A stretch of DNA of 64,000 nucleotides from Sordaria brevicollis (taxonomy: Eukaryota > Ascomycota > Sordariomycetes > Sordariales > Sordariaceae). Under the pieces are notes generated by a model. That model was not told the DNA's origin, searched no databases, and saw nothing but the letters and a program-made list of their open reading frames with translations. The first letter of the stretch is position 1; each line of letters opens with the position of its first letter. Below, piece after piece: positions 33,585 to 47,274 of the stretch. Where the stretch lies: positions 930,001-994,000 of the forward strand of contig JAUTDP010000013.1 in assembly GCA_033439795.1 (NCBI GenBank). The letters run 5' to 3'. The position numbers and the translations under genes are program-made.

Positions 33585-36500
33585 TTAAAAATATTTTATT
33601 AAAATATAGGGAAATCGTACGAAAGAAGGAAATTATTATTCGAATAGGAAAAAATTTACAATATTATAGCGATTTAAAAGCCGGGTAAGAATTTAAACGA
33701 AAATATTTATTATTTATAAAGTAGTAAATATATTAGAGTAAATTATTTAAAAAAAAGGAGGGCGGTTATTTATATAAATAAGAAATAGAATTTTAAAGAT
33801 TTAAATTTCTATATTGGAAAAAATTAAGCCTCTATAACGTTTAAAAATTTAAAGGAATTATTAACCGTTTATTCGATTTATTCCTTTATTAAAACGTATA
33901 AAATATTAAAATACGAATAAGGGTTTCCCCTCTTCGAATTCCTCGAAGAAAAACCCCTGGTAAAATATTAAATCGTAACCGTCGAGGATTTTAACCTCTA
34001 TTATCCTAATTAGGATTTAGAAAATAAAATTAGTTTAAAAATTAAAAAACTCTTTATATAAATACGAAAGTAATATATATAATTCGTTACCCTTAAAAGA
34101 GAATTAACTTATATAAATAATATAATACGGGAAAAGAAAAATAAAATAATCGATTACGTATAAATAATATTAAAAATCGAAACCGAATATTAAGGGGCGT
34201 AACGGTACGAATAAACCGGTTCGGATTATTATTTTTAGGAAATTTAAGTTTATATTAAAAAAAAAATTAAGAAAATAAAAATAAAAAAAGGTTATAATTA
34301 GAATTTAATAAATACGGAAAAAGTATAGGAGGCGGCGTTATAATGGATTTCAATCCCGGCGAAAATTAATATAAAGGAGGAATTAGAATTTATATTCGAT
34401 AAATTCGATAGAGAATTTATAAATATAATAGAGGAATTCGTCTTATATTAAAAGAAAAATCGAAGGAGAAGAACGAAATAATAAACGTTAAAATATAAAA
34501 TAATAACGAAGGATACGAAATAGAAATAATAGAAATAATATAAAGAAAAAACATTTTTAAATTAGGTAGAATTTGTAGAAATATTAATAAAGAAAAGAAA
34601 GATTAATACGAAAATTTAATAAACGATATAGTAAAAAGGCGTTAAAAAGGCGTCGAAAAATTTAAATAAATTTTAAACCTTCGAAAGATAAATCCGTATT
34701 CGAAGTTATTTATTAATAAATTTATTTAAATTCCTAATTTTTAAATAATATAAGGGAGTAAAAGAAATCGAAGACTATAATAGTAAAGCGAGTATTTTCG
34801 CCGAGCGTTTCTTCTTAAAAGTAAATATCCTTATAGATTATTTACCCGATTAGACCCTTTTATTAAATACCGATAATTCGTTATTTATTAACGAATTAAT
34901 TACCGAAAAGGATATTTAGGAAATTTTATTTCGGATAATTCCGAATAAAGTACTAAGCGTCGATTAATATTCGAATAAATTTTTAAAAATTTATAAGGAA
35001 TTATTCCGAAAAGTTATAACCGTTTTCGTAATTATAAATTTTCGACTTAAATACTTTTTATAATAGTTTAAAAATACGAAAGTAATCGTTTTTAAAAAGT
35101 TAGGAAAAACTATTGTATAATAAAAATTAACCGGCGCGTAAAGGCTAATTTTACTATTAAATAATATTAAGAAAATCCTCGAAGCGTTCGTCGCTAAAAG
35201 ATTTACCTAAACCGTAAAAGAATTTAATTTCTTATTAAAAGGTTAAATAGGTAATTAAATAAACTATTCGACCGAATTTATTATCCGTATTATTATAAAT
35301 ATTATATATATAATTTAGAAATTTAGAACCGTTATATTATTAATACTCTTTAATTTTAAAAATATATTCGATAAAATTAATTATAAATAATTATTATATA
35401 TTTTATAGGAAATATAATTCCTATAATAAATTTTTAAATAAGTAACGAATTTTATTAACGGATAAAAAAATTCCCTTTTTTTCGACGACGAAATATCCGC
35501 TCCCTACGCTATAGAAGCCGGAATACCTTAAAGTTCCCCTTTCTCCTTAATTCTTTTTATCCTCTTTATTATTTTATTATATTATAAATTAATTATAATT
35601 AAAAATACGATTACGGTTGGCTTCGCCGATAATATTAGTATTATCGTTATAATAAAAATTATTAAAGAGAATTATAAAATATTTTAAACGGTATAAAAAA
35701 TTTATTCCGAATAAATAAAGGAGAGAAATATAGAATTCGAAGCGAATAAAATAGAATTAATATATTTTATACGGACGAAAGTATTAAAAACGGAAATTCT
35801 TTAATTTAAAGATATTATATTTTAATTAACGGAATCGATAAAATTCTTAAACGTTTAATTAAATTATAAATTTAATTATTAAACCTATACGGAAGTTATT
35901 AAAAAGAAAATAAAAATTTAAACGAATATATTAATTTAATTAGCCGTAAAGATTTAAAATTATTCCTTTATTTACATAAAGGAAATTTATACTAAATATA
36001 TTCGAAATACGATTATATATAAAGCCTTAACCTTTTATTAACTGATAAAAATATATAGTAAACCCTGAAAAATAATAATCGGATTAATTAAATATTAAAT
36101 TAAATATTTAAAAATCGTTACCGGGGCGTATAAAATTATATTAATATAAAACTTTAAAACGGAAATTTTTTGCCCGCTATTCGACTTTTATTTTAATAAA
36201 CGGGTAAGGGCTTTTGAAGAGAGATTCGCCCGTACGGATGAAATTAAATTCGTCCGAGGAATAGTAATTTAAATAATTAATTATATTTAAATAAAACGAA
36301 TAAAAGGTCGATTATTTATTAATAGACCGGAAAATAATACCGTTAAAATTAAATAAACGGAAAAATAAATACCGATGGAGAATTTTATAGCGATTATAAT
36401 AAGACTACCCTTAGTAATAGGTATACCCGTTTAATTATTATAACCGCTAGAATTTTTAACTTTCGATCGAAAAGTATAATTAAAAAATATTACGAAGAAA

Positions 36501-37040
36501 AAGTAAATATTATACTATAATTATTAATTAATAATAATAATAATTAAATTAAATCGGTAGTATAAATTTACGATTATTAATTTCGATTTAAAATTTAACG
36601 ATATTATAATAAAACGGTATATAATTAGTTAAAAAAAAAAAAAGTAGAAGAAAACCTAATTTTCGGAAAACGATAAGGATTATTATTTATTAATAAAAGC
36701 GAAAAATTCCCTCCTCGTTTAAACGAAAACGGAGGTAATTAGCCTTAAAGCTTTTTTTTTTTAAAGGAAAATCCCCAATATCGATATTCTTATTTATTCG
36801 TATAGATTAAGATAGGAAACGTTCTATTATATTACGTTCGAATATCTCCGGATAGTAAATATATAATTCGTAATAATTAATTAATTATAAATATAAGAAT
36901 AATTCTAAATTTATTTGAACGATAGAATTAAAGCCGAAAGAATTTTATTATAGGTATTTCGGTTAGAATAATTAAATAAATACCGTTTAGTAATTAAATT
37001 AAAAGAGGAGCGGCGAAACGAATTTATTCGCTATTTTTAA
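33585..37040 (+). pseudogene. LINE ORF2: endonuclease-reverse transcriptase (L2)
   Basis: Complete ORF2 in one register. Endonuclease motifs lie at 33600-34030. The reverse transcriptase box is the best preserved in the window: GFADN at 35619-35633, one G-to-A step from FADD. The unassigned C-terminal part runs to the TAA at 37038-37040. Stops are all at RIP sites. Same domain order as L1. Confidence 0.85.
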
Positions 37041-38256
37041 TTTTTTTTTCTTCCTTTTCTTTTACTTTTATTTACTAATACGCTAAAACGAAAATAAAGG
37101 AAAATTTCTATTTAATTAAAAGTCTATCGGGCTACGAAGGCGACGGCTTATTTAATTATTACTTCTTTTTATAATTAATTAAAGCCTTTAATATTTTATT
37201 ATTATCGGCGAATAAATGGTTCTATTTATCGAATTAATAAATATATTAATATATAATATTAATTATAAATTAATATTAAGCGAATTAATTACTATTAATA
37301 GGAACGGGATTAGTAGGACGAATAATTAGCGAATTAATTTCTATTAAAGAATTATTATAGGAAAGTATACGAATATTATTATTATTCAAAGGAATTCTAC
37401 CGCTACCGTTATAAAATAAATTATTATTATTACTATAGGGTAAATTATTATTATTATTATAGGGGATATTATTTAAAAGAATATAACCGCTAATTAAATT
37501 ATTTTTATTAAAAAAGAAGAATTCGTAATAACCTTTTTAAAAATAATTATTAACCGATTACTTTTTATAGCGAATAAATTATTTTAAAGTATTAATAAAA
37601 CCGTCGTTAATAAAACGAAGGCGAATCGTACTAATAAATTCCTTAGCAACGATATAAAAGTAAATAAAATAATCGTAAAATTCGCTATTAATCGGGTCTT
37701 TATTAACGACCTTCTCCTAAAAGGTATTATGGAAATTATAAAAACCGCGAAGTATATCGACTATATAATATAAAACCGCTAAAATATATTAAATAACTTA
37801 ATTAAATTTATTTAAAAACGAATTAAAGGGGGAAATATTAACGATATAAAAAATAATAACTTATTCGGGTAATTAGGGATATAATAAATCGATTTAACAA
37901 CGGCTTTTATATAAATATTATAATTTAGGACTGCTAGGAAGGAGAAAAGGGTTTTAATTAATTAAAGGGTATAAATAAAATATAGGGGAATATAAATATA
38001 ATTTTAGAGAAATTAACGTAAGGATAAAACGTAATAGAAGGAGGATTTACCCTTTTTCTAATATATAAAAGAATTTATTACTAATAAAGCGTTTAATAAT
38101 ATATTCGAAATTAATTTTAATATTAATATTAACCGTATTAAATATAAGGGTTAATAAAAGAAAATAAAGGGGAAATAAATTTTCGCCCTTATTTTCGTTA
38201 AAAATTTCTATTATTTTACGGAACGCTTTAATACGTTTTTAATAGGGAATAACTAT
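36999..38256 (-). pseudogene. Putative antisense gene in the LINE 3' end (L2)
   Basis: Same span and 42-nt overlap with ORF2 as in the other copies. Heavily mutated: start codon altered, intron signals lost. It adds no new sequence information but confirms length constancy (1258 nt). Confidence 0.35.
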
Positions 38257-38790
38257 TTTAAATTAATTATTATTATTAAAAGAAAGAAAAGCTTAAAAAA
38301 ATTTAAAAGGATAAAGGGTTTTTATATTTAAAGGAAGGAAATCCTTACGTTAATATAAATTATAATAGAAATATAATTATAATAGAGGGAAAAAAAGGAT
38401 AAAAAGAATAAAGGAAAATTTAACGGTTAAAAGGTTTAAAGGCGGTTAAAAGGGTAAATAAACGGGGGAATAAAAGGTAAAAAGTAATAATAAATAAAAA
38501 ATAGGATAATAAATTAAAAAGGTAAAACGGTTTAATATTTTAGCGTAACGGTAAATAGAAGGGATAAAACGGATATTAATTACGTTAGCGGTAAATATAT
38601 ACCGCGATTGTAGAATACCGAAGAAGCGGCGCGGATAAGTCCGCGCCGAGAAATATAACCGGGGTTTTTATCCGAGGCGTTTAACGCTTACGGTTTTATC
38701 CTACGGGGAATTGGAGATAGACCCTATACTATATTAGCGCTATAGATTTAGCTAGGGAATAAGAATCTTACTTTTCTTCAAAAACCCTTA

Positions 38791-38939
38791 CTTATTTATT
38801 AAAATAAAAGTCGAATAGCGGGCAAAAAGTTTCCGTTTTAAAATTCCGTATTAGTATAATTTTATATACCCTAATAATAACTTTTAAATATTTAATTTAA
38901 TATTTAATTAATCCAATTACTATCCCTCGGGGTTTACGG
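38791..38939 (-). pseudogene. LINE ORF2 piece (L0, third piece)
   Basis: The last visible part of L0, just downstream of the reverse transcriptase core, matching 44635-44780 in L4. It ends abruptly at cggggtttac where L7 begins. Confidence 0.75.
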
Positions 38940-41900
38940 GGCGGTAAATATATCGGGGTAAATTATTTAGAAAAGGGGAGGGCGGTCATTTACGTGAATA
39001 AGAAATAGAACCTTAGGGACCTAGACTTCCGCGTCGGAAAAGATTAGGCCTCCGTAATATTCAAAAATTTAAAGGAGCTATTGATTGTTTATTCGATTTA
39101 TTCTCCTATTAAAATGTATAGAATACCGGAATACGAATAGGGATTTCCCCTCCTCGAATTCTTCGAAGAAAAACCCCCGGTAAAATATTAAATTATAACC
39201 GTCGGGGATTTTAATTTCTATTATCCTAATTAGGATTTAAAGAATAAAATTAGTTTAAAAGCCGAAAGATTCCTTATATAAATATAATAATAGCGTATAC
39301 AGTTCGTTATTTTTAAAGGGGAATTAACCCGTATAGGTAATATAATACGGGAAAAAAGAAATAGGATAATCGATTATATATAAATAATATTAAAAGTCGA
39401 AACCGAATATTAGGGGGCGTAATAATACGAAAAAACTAATTCGGATTATTATCTTTAAGAAATTTAAATTTATATTAAAAGAAAAATTAGGAAAATAAAA
39501 GTAAAAGAAGGTTATAATTAGAATTTAATAAATATAAAAAAAGTACAAAAGGTAGCGTTATAATAAATTTTAATCCCGGCGAAAATTAATATAAAAGAGG
39601 AATTAAAATTTATATTTAATAAATTCGATAGAAAATTTATAAATATAATAAAAGAATTCGTTTTATATTAGAAGAAAAGTTAAAGGAGAAGAGTAAAATA
39701 ATAGATATTAGAATATAAAATAATAACGAAAAATACGAAATAGAAATAATAGAAATAATATAGGGAAAGGATATTTTCGAATTAAATAAAATTCGTAGAA
39801 ATATTAATAAAGAAAAGAAAGATTAATACGAAAGTTTAATAAACGATATAGTAAAAAGGCATTAAAAGGGCGTCGAAGAATTTAAATAAATTTTAAACCC
39901 TCGAAAAATAAATTTATACCCGAAATTATTTATTAATAAACCCGTTTAAATTCTTAATTTTTAAATAATACGAAGGAATAGAAAAAATCGCAAATTATAA
40001 TAATAAGGCGAATATTTTCGCCGAACGTTTCTTCCCGAAAGTAAATATCTTTACGGATTATTTATTTAATTAAATCCTTCCTTTAAATATTAATAATTCG
40101 TTATTTATTAACGAATTAATTACCGAAGAGGATATTTAAAATATTTTATTTCGGATAATTCCAAATAAAATATTAAACGTCGATTAATATTCGAATAAAT
40201 TTTTGAAAATTTATAAAGAATTATTCTAAAAGATTATAACCGTTTTCGCGGCTACGAACTTTTATTTTAAATACTTCTTATAACGGTTTAAAAATATAAA
40301 AGTAATCGTTTTTAAAAAGCTAGGAAAAACCGTTATATAATAAAAGTTAACCGGCGTGTAGAAATTAATTTTATTATTAAATAACGTTAAGAAAATTTTC
40401 GAAGCGTTTATTATTAAAAAATTTATTTAAATTATAGAAAAATTTAATTTCTTACTAGAGGGTTAAATAAATAATCGGGTAAATTATTCGACCGAATTTA
40501 TTATTTATATTATTACGGATATTATATATACGGTTTAAAAATTCGGAGCCGTTATATTATTAATATTCTTTAATTTTAAAAGCGTATTCGATAAAATTAA
40601 TTATAAATAATTATTATATATTTTATAGGAAATACGATTTTTATAATAAATTTTCAAATAGGTAGCGAATTTCGTTAATAAATAAAGAGGTTCCTTCTTT
40701 TTTAACGACGAAATATCCATTCCTTATATTATAAAAACCGGAATACCCTAAAATTCCCCCCTTTCTTTAATTTTTTTTATCCTCTTTATTATTTTATTAT
40801 ATTATAAATTAATTATAATTAAAAATATAATTATAATCGGCTTTACTAATAATATTAATATTATCGCTATAGTAAGGATTATTAAAGAAAATTATTAAAT
40901 ATTTTAAACGGTATAAAAAATTTATTCTAAATAAATAAGGGAAAGAAATATAAAATTCGAAGCGAATAAAACGGAATTAATATATTTTATATAAACGAAG
41001 GTATTAAGAATAAAAATTCTTTAATTCGGGGATATTATATTTCGACCGACGGAATTAATAAAATTCTTAAACGTTTAATTAAATTATAAATTTAATTATC
41101 GAATTTATATAGAAGTTATTAAAAAGAAAATAAAAATTTAAATAAATATATTAACCCGGTTAATTATAAAAATTCAAGGTTATTCCTTTATTCGTACAAA
41201 ATAAATTTATATTAAATATATTTAAAACGTAATTATATATAGAGCTTTAACTTTTTACTAACCAATAAAAATATATAATAAACCCCGAAGGATAATAATC
41301 GGATTAATTAAATATTAAATTAAATATTAAAAATTATTACTAGGGTATATAAAATTACATTAATACGGAACCTTAAAACGGAAATTTTTTACCTACTATT
41401 CGACTTTTACTTTAATAAACGGATAAAGGCTTTCGAAAAGAAATTCGCTTATACGGACCAAATTAAATTCGTCCGAAGAATAATAATTTAAATAATTAAT
41501 TATATTTAAATAAAACGAATAAGAAATCGATTATTTATTAATAGACCGGAAAATAATACCGTTAAAATTGAATAAACGGAAGAATAAATATTAACGGAAA
41601 ACTTTATAACGATTATAACGGGATTACCCCCGGTAATAAATATATTTATTTAATTATTATAACCGCTAAAACCTTTAACCCTTAATTAAAAAATATAATT
41701 AAAGGATATTATAAAAAAAGAATAAATATTATACTATAATTATTAATTAATGGTAATAATAATTAAATTAGGTCGGTAATATAAATTTATAATTATTAAT
41801 TTCGACCCAAAATTTAATAATATTATAATAAAACGGTATATAATTAGTTAAAAAAAAAAAAAGTAGAAAAGAACCTAACCTTCGGAGGATAATAAAGATT

Positions 41901-41941
41901 ATTATTTATTAACGAAAACGAAAAACTCTTTCTTCGTTTAA
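38940..41941 (+). mobile_element. LINE copy L7, starting within ORF2
   Basis: A plus-strand LINE beginning inside the endonuclease and running to near the ORF2 C-terminus, where L3 interrupts it (cttcgttta at 41932-41940). Its 3' end lies beyond the window. It is most simply a 5'-truncated insertion in L0, though the right-hand target duplication cannot be checked here. L0 and L7 overlap in content, so this is not one inverted copy. Confidence 0.7.
38941..41941 (+). pseudogene. LINE ORF2 (L7), N-terminally truncated
   Basis: Starts GKYIGVNYLEKGRAVIYVNKK, followed by VGDFNFYYPN and a stop for Trp at 39201-39230: the clearest endonuclease GDFN motif in the window. The reverse transcriptase follows, with the FADD region near 40845. 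Less mutated near its left end (gtcatttacgtg keeps CpA and TpG). Confidence 0.8.
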
Positions 41942-42584
41942 GAAACTGCTTTGGAACTAGAAACGCCGATTTCTAATCGAGGAGCGCTCTAAAACGAAAA
42001 CCGATAATGGGAATCGATTTAAAAGGGTCTTTTATATCCCTTACGATATCCCGCAACGATTATAATAAAGTAAAATTCTTATTCCCTAGTTAAATCTATA
42101 ACGCTAATATAATATAGGGTCTATTTCCGATTCCCCGTAGGATAAAACCGTAAGCGTTAAACGCCCCGGATAAAAACCCCGGCTATATTTCTCGGCGCGG
42201 ACCTATCCGCGCCGCTTCTTCGGCGTTCCACGATCGCAATACATACTTACCGCTAACGCAATTAATATCCGTCTCATCCCTTTTATTTACTATTATACTA
42301 AAATATTAAACCGTTTTACTTTTTTAATCCGCTATCCTATCCTTTATTTATTACTATTTTCTACTTTTTATTCCCCTATCCGTTTATTCTTTTAACCGCT
42401 TTTAAACCTTTTATTCGTTAAATTTTCTTTTATTCCTTTTATCCTTTTTTTCTTTTTATTATAATAATATTTCTATTATAATTTATATTAACGTAAAGAT
42501 TTCCTTCCTTTAAATATAAAAACCCCTTATCCCTCCGGGTTTTTTTAAATTTTTCTTTCTTTTAATAATAATAATTAATTCGAA

Positions 42585-43842
42585 ATAATTATTCCCCGTT
42601 AAAAATATATTAAAACGCTCTATAAAATAATAGAAACCTTTAACGAAAATAAAGGCGAAAATTCGTTTCCTTTTCGCCTTTTTTCGCCGACTTTTATATT
42701 TAATATAATTAATACCGATATTAAAATTCATTTCGAACGTATTATTAAACGTTTTATTAATAATAAATTCTTTTATATATTAAAAAAAGGGTAAATCCTC
42801 TTTTTATTACGTTCTATCCTTATATTAATTTCTTTAAAATTATATTTATATTCCCTTATATTTTATTTATATTTTTTAATTAATTAAAGCCTTTTTTTCT
42901 TTCCTAATTATCCCGGATTACAATATTTATATAGAGGCTATTATTAAATTAACTTACTATATCCCTAATTACCCGAATAAATTATTATTTTTTATATTAT
43001 TAACGTTTCCTATTTTAATTCGTTTTTAATTAAATTCAATTAAATTATTTAATATATTTTAATAATTTCGTATTATATAATTAATATATTTCGCGGCTTC
43101 TATAATTTCTATAATATTTTTTAAGAGAAAATTATTAATAAAGACCTAATTAATTATAAATTCCGCGATTATTTTATCCGCTTCCGTATTATCGTTAAAA
43201 AATTTACTAGCGCGATTCGCCTTCGCTTTATTAATAATAATTTTATTAGTACCTTAAAATAATTTATTCGCTATAGAAAGTAATCGGTTAACGATTATTT
43301 TTAAAAAGGCTATTACGAATTCTTCTTTTCTAATAAGGATAATTTAATTAATAATTATATTCCTTTAAATAATATCCCCTATAATAGTAATAATAATTTG
43401 CCCCGTAACGGTAGTAGTAATTTATTTTATAATAATAACGGTAAAATTCCCCCGAATAATAGCGGTATTCGTATACTTTCCTATAATAATTCCCTAATAG
43501 AAATTAATTCGCCGGCTATTCGTCCTACCAATTTTATTCCTATTAATAATAATTAATTCGCTTAACGTTAATTCGTAATTAATATTATATATTAATATAT
43601 TCGTTAATTTAACGAATAAAATCGTCTATTCGTTAATAATAATAAAATACTAAAGGCTTTAATTAATTATAAGAAGAAATAATAATTAAATAGGTTATCG
43701 CCTTCGCGGCCCGATAAATTCTTAATTAAATGGAAATCCTCCCCTATCTTCGTTCTAATATATTAGTAAATAAAAGTAAAAGAAAAGGAAAAAAAGAAAA
43801 TTAAAAGTAATGAACGAATTTATTTCGCTACTCCTTTTTTAA
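42585..43842 (+). pseudogene. Putative antisense gene in the LINE 3' end (L4)
   Basis: ATG altered to ATA at 42585. TAA at 43840-43842, giving 1258 nt as in L1, L2 and L6. A TATA-like aaatataaaaacc lies about 70 bp upstream (near 42510). The later frame includes FRDYFIRFRIIVKKFTSAIRLRF and YYEFFFSNKDNLI, then the Asn/Ser-rich linker. The opposite strand has a 73-codon open stretch at 42510-42731, the competing sense reading. Confidence 0.4.
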
Positions 43843-46800
43843 TTTAATTACTAAATAATATTTATTTAATCGTCCTAATCGAAGTATTTATAATAAAATT
43901 CTTTTAGCTTTAATTTTATCGTTTAAATAAATTTAAAATTATTCTTATATTTATAGCCAATCGATTATTATAAATTATATATTTACTATTCGGAAATATT
44001 CGAACGTAATATAATAAAATATTTCCTATTTTAATCCGTATAAATAAATAAGGGTATTAATATCGGGGATTCTCTTTTAAAAAAGGAAGGCTTTAAAGCC
44101 GATTACTTCTATTTTCGTTTAAATAAAGAAGGAGTTCTTCGCTTTCGTTAATAAATAATAATCTTTATCGTCTTCCGAAAGTTAAATTCTCTTCCGCTTC
44201 TTCTTTTTCTAACCGATTATATATTATTTTATTATAATATTATTAAACTTCGGATTAAAATTAATAATTGTAAATTTATACCGCCGATTTAATTTAATTA
44301 CCGCTATTATTAATTAATAATTATAATATAATACTTATTCTCTTTTCGTAATATTTTTTAACTATATTTTTCGATTAAGGGTTAAAAATTCTGGCGGTTA
44401 TAATGGTTAAACGGGTACGCCTATTATTAGGGGCGGTCCTATTATAATCGCTATAAAATTCTCCGTCGGTATTTATTCTTCCGCTTATTTAATTTTAACG
44501 GTACCGCTTTCCGGTTTATTAATAAATAATCGACCTTTTATTCGTTTTATTTAAATATAGTTAATTATTTAAATTATTATTCTTTGGACGAATTTAATTT
44601 AATTTATATAAGTAAATTTCTCTTCGAAAGCCTTTATTTATTTATTAAAATAAAAATCGAATAGTAGGCAAAAAATTTCCGTTTTAAGGTTCCGTACCGG
44701 CGTAATTTTATACGCTTTAGCGACGATTTTTAAATATTTAATTTAATATTTAATTAATTTAATTATTATCCTTTGGGGTTTATTATATATTTTTATTAAT
44801 TAATAGAAAAATAAAATTTTATATATAATTATATTTCGAATATATTTAATATAAATTTCCTTCGTATAAACGAAGGAGTAACCCTAAATCTTTATAATTA
44901 ACCGGGTTAATATATTCGTTTAAATTTTTAATTTTTTTTTAATAACCTCTACGTAAATTCGATAATTAAATTTATAATTTAATTAAACGTTTAAAAATCT
45001 TATTAATTCCGTTAATCGAAATATAATATCCCCGAATTAGAAAATCTCTATTCTTAATACCTTCGTCTATATAAAATATATTAATTCCGTTTTATTCGCT
45101 TCGAATTTTATATCTTTCTCCCTTACCTATTCGGAATAAATTTTTTATACTATTTAAAGTATTTTATAATTCTTTTCGGTAATTTTTACTATAACGATAA
45201 TATTAATATTATTAGCGAAGCCGATTATAATTGTATTTTTAATTATAATTAATTTATAATATAATAAAATAATAAAAAGGATAAAAAGAATTAGGGAGAG
45301 GGGGGAGTTTTAAGGTATTCCGGCTTTTATAGTATAAAGAACGGATATTTTATCGTCGAAAAAAAGGGAATTTCTTCGTCCGTTAACGAAATTCGCTACC
45401 TATTCGAAAATTTATTATAAAAATTATATTTCCTATAAAATATATAATAATTATTTATAATTAATTCTATTAAATACGCTTTTGAAATTAAAGAATATTA
45501 ATAATATAACGGCTCTAAATTTTTAAATTATATATATAATATCTATAATAATACGGATAATAAATTCGGTCGAACGGTTTACCTAATTATTTATCTAGCC
45601 CTCTAATAAGAAATTAAACTCTTCCGCGGTTTAAATAAATCTCTTAGTAACGAACGCTTCGAAAATTTTCCCAACGTTATTTAATAATAAAATTAACCTC
45701 TACGCGCTAATTAATTTTTATTATATAGTAATTTTTTTTAACTTTTTAAGAACGATTACTTTTATATTTTTAAACCGCTATAGGAAGTGCCTAAAACAAA
45801 AATTCGTAGCCGCGAAAACGGTTATAACTTTTCGGAATAATTCTTTATAAATTTTTAAAAATTTATTCGAATATTAATCGACGCTTAATATTTTATTCGG
45901 AATTATCCGAAATAAAACCTTTTAAATATCTTCCTTAATAATTAATTCGTTAATAAATAATAAATTGTTAATATTTAATAAAAGGGTTTAATTAAATAAA
46001 TAATCCGTAAAGATATTTATCTTCGGGAAGAAACGCTCGGCGAAAATATTCGCCTTATTATTATAATCTTCGATTTCTTTTACTCCTTTATATTATTTAA
46101 AAATTAAGAATTTAAGCGGGTTTATTAATAAATAATTTTAGGTACGGGCCTATTTTTCGAAGGTTTAAAATTTATTTAAATTCTTCAACGCCTTTTCAAC
46201 GCCTTTTCACTATATTATTTATTAAATTTTCGCGTTAATTCTTCTTTTCTTTATTAATACTTCTACGAATTTTATTTAATTCGAAAATATTTTATCCTTA
46301 TATTATTTTTATTATTTCCGCCTTATATTTTTTATTATTATTTTATATTTTAATATTTATTACTTCGCTTTTCTCTTTTAACCTTTTTTCTAATATAGGA
46401 CGAATTCTTTTACTATATTTATAAATTCTTTATCGAATTTATCGAATATAAATTCTAATTCCTCTTTTATATCGATCTTCGCCGGGATTAAAATCCGTTA
46501 TAACGCCGTTTTTCGTACCTTTTCCGCGTTTATTAAATTTTAATTATAATTTTCTTCTATTTTTACTTTTTTAATTTTCTTTTTAATATAAATTTAAATT
46601 TCTTAAAAATAATAATTTAAACCGGTTTATTCGTATTATTATACCCCTAATATTTAATTTCGATTTTTAATATTATTTATACGTAATTGATTATTTTATT
46701 TCTCTTTTCCCGTATTATATTATTTATATAAATCGGTTCCCTTTTAAAGGTAATAAACTATATATATTACCGTTATATTTATATAAAAAGTCTTTCGATT

Positions 46801-47270
46801 CCCGGGTTAATTTTATTCTTTAAATCCTAATTAGGATAATAAAAATTAAAGTCCCCGACGGCTACGATTTAATATTTTACTAAGGGTTTTTCTTCGAAGA
46901 ATTCGAAGAGGGGAAACCCTTATTCGTATTCTAATATTCTATACGTTTTAATAGGGGAATAAATCGAATAAACGGTTAATAATTCCTTTAAATTCTTAAA
47001 CGTTATAAAAGTTTAATCTTTTCCAATATAGAAATTTAAATCTTTAAAATTCTATTTTTTATTTACGTAAATAACCGCCCTCCCCTTTTTTAAATAATTT
47101 ACCCTAATATATTTATTACCCTATAAATAATAAATATTTTCGTTCAAATTCCTATTTAATTTTTAAATTACTATAATATTATAAATCTCCTCCTATTCGA
47201 ATAGTAATTTCCCTCTTTCGTACAATTTCCCTATATTCTAATAAAATATTTTTAATTAAATTATTAATTA
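43801..47270 (-). pseudogene. LINE ORF2: endonuclease-reverse transcriptase (L4)
   Basis: Minus-strand ORF2, same register and length as L1 and L2. The endonuclease GDFN region is at about 46835-46870 (complement reads VGDFNFYYPN). The reverse transcriptase FADD region is near 45220 (GFANN). The stop is at 43801-43803. The start codon was not identified. Confidence 0.85.
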
Positions 47271-47274
47271 CTCT

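Larger units (their letters stand above)
22121..38774 (+). mobile_element. LINE copy L2, full length but interrupted
   Basis: Target duplication tcttYaaaaaccctta at 22105-22120 and 38775-38790. After removing Gypsy-B main with its duplicated target and the short LINE at 31230, its own length is 6966 bp, equal to L4 (6965). The 5' end reads actactttggaacc and the 3' end gaatcttactttt. The second full-length reference for the family. Confidence 0.9.
11864..38939 (-). mobile_element. LINE copy L0 (minus strand), split by later insertions
   Basis: The 3' end is at 11864 (complement of gaatcttactt). LINE sequence continues at 11864-13955, 21635-22120 and 38775-38939, moving back through the antisense-gene region and ORF2 into the reverse transcriptase. 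Gypsy-A and LINE L2 split it, each with matching target duplications, so the three pieces are certainly one copy. At 38939/38940 it changes abruptly to plus-strand LINE L7. Its own 5' part is not seen and would lie beyond the window if L7 is an insertion. Confidence 0.85.

Noticed and set aside
11864..41941. L0 and L7 as one LINE with a twin-primed inversion
   Set aside because: Both parts contain the same reverse transcriptase and ORF2 C-terminal sequence. A twin-primed inversion would divide the sequence, not duplicate it.
42510..42731. 73-codon minus-strand open frame in L4
   Set aside because: Not a separate gene. It is the sense-strand reading opposite exon 1 of the putative antisense gene and is treated there as the competing interpretation.
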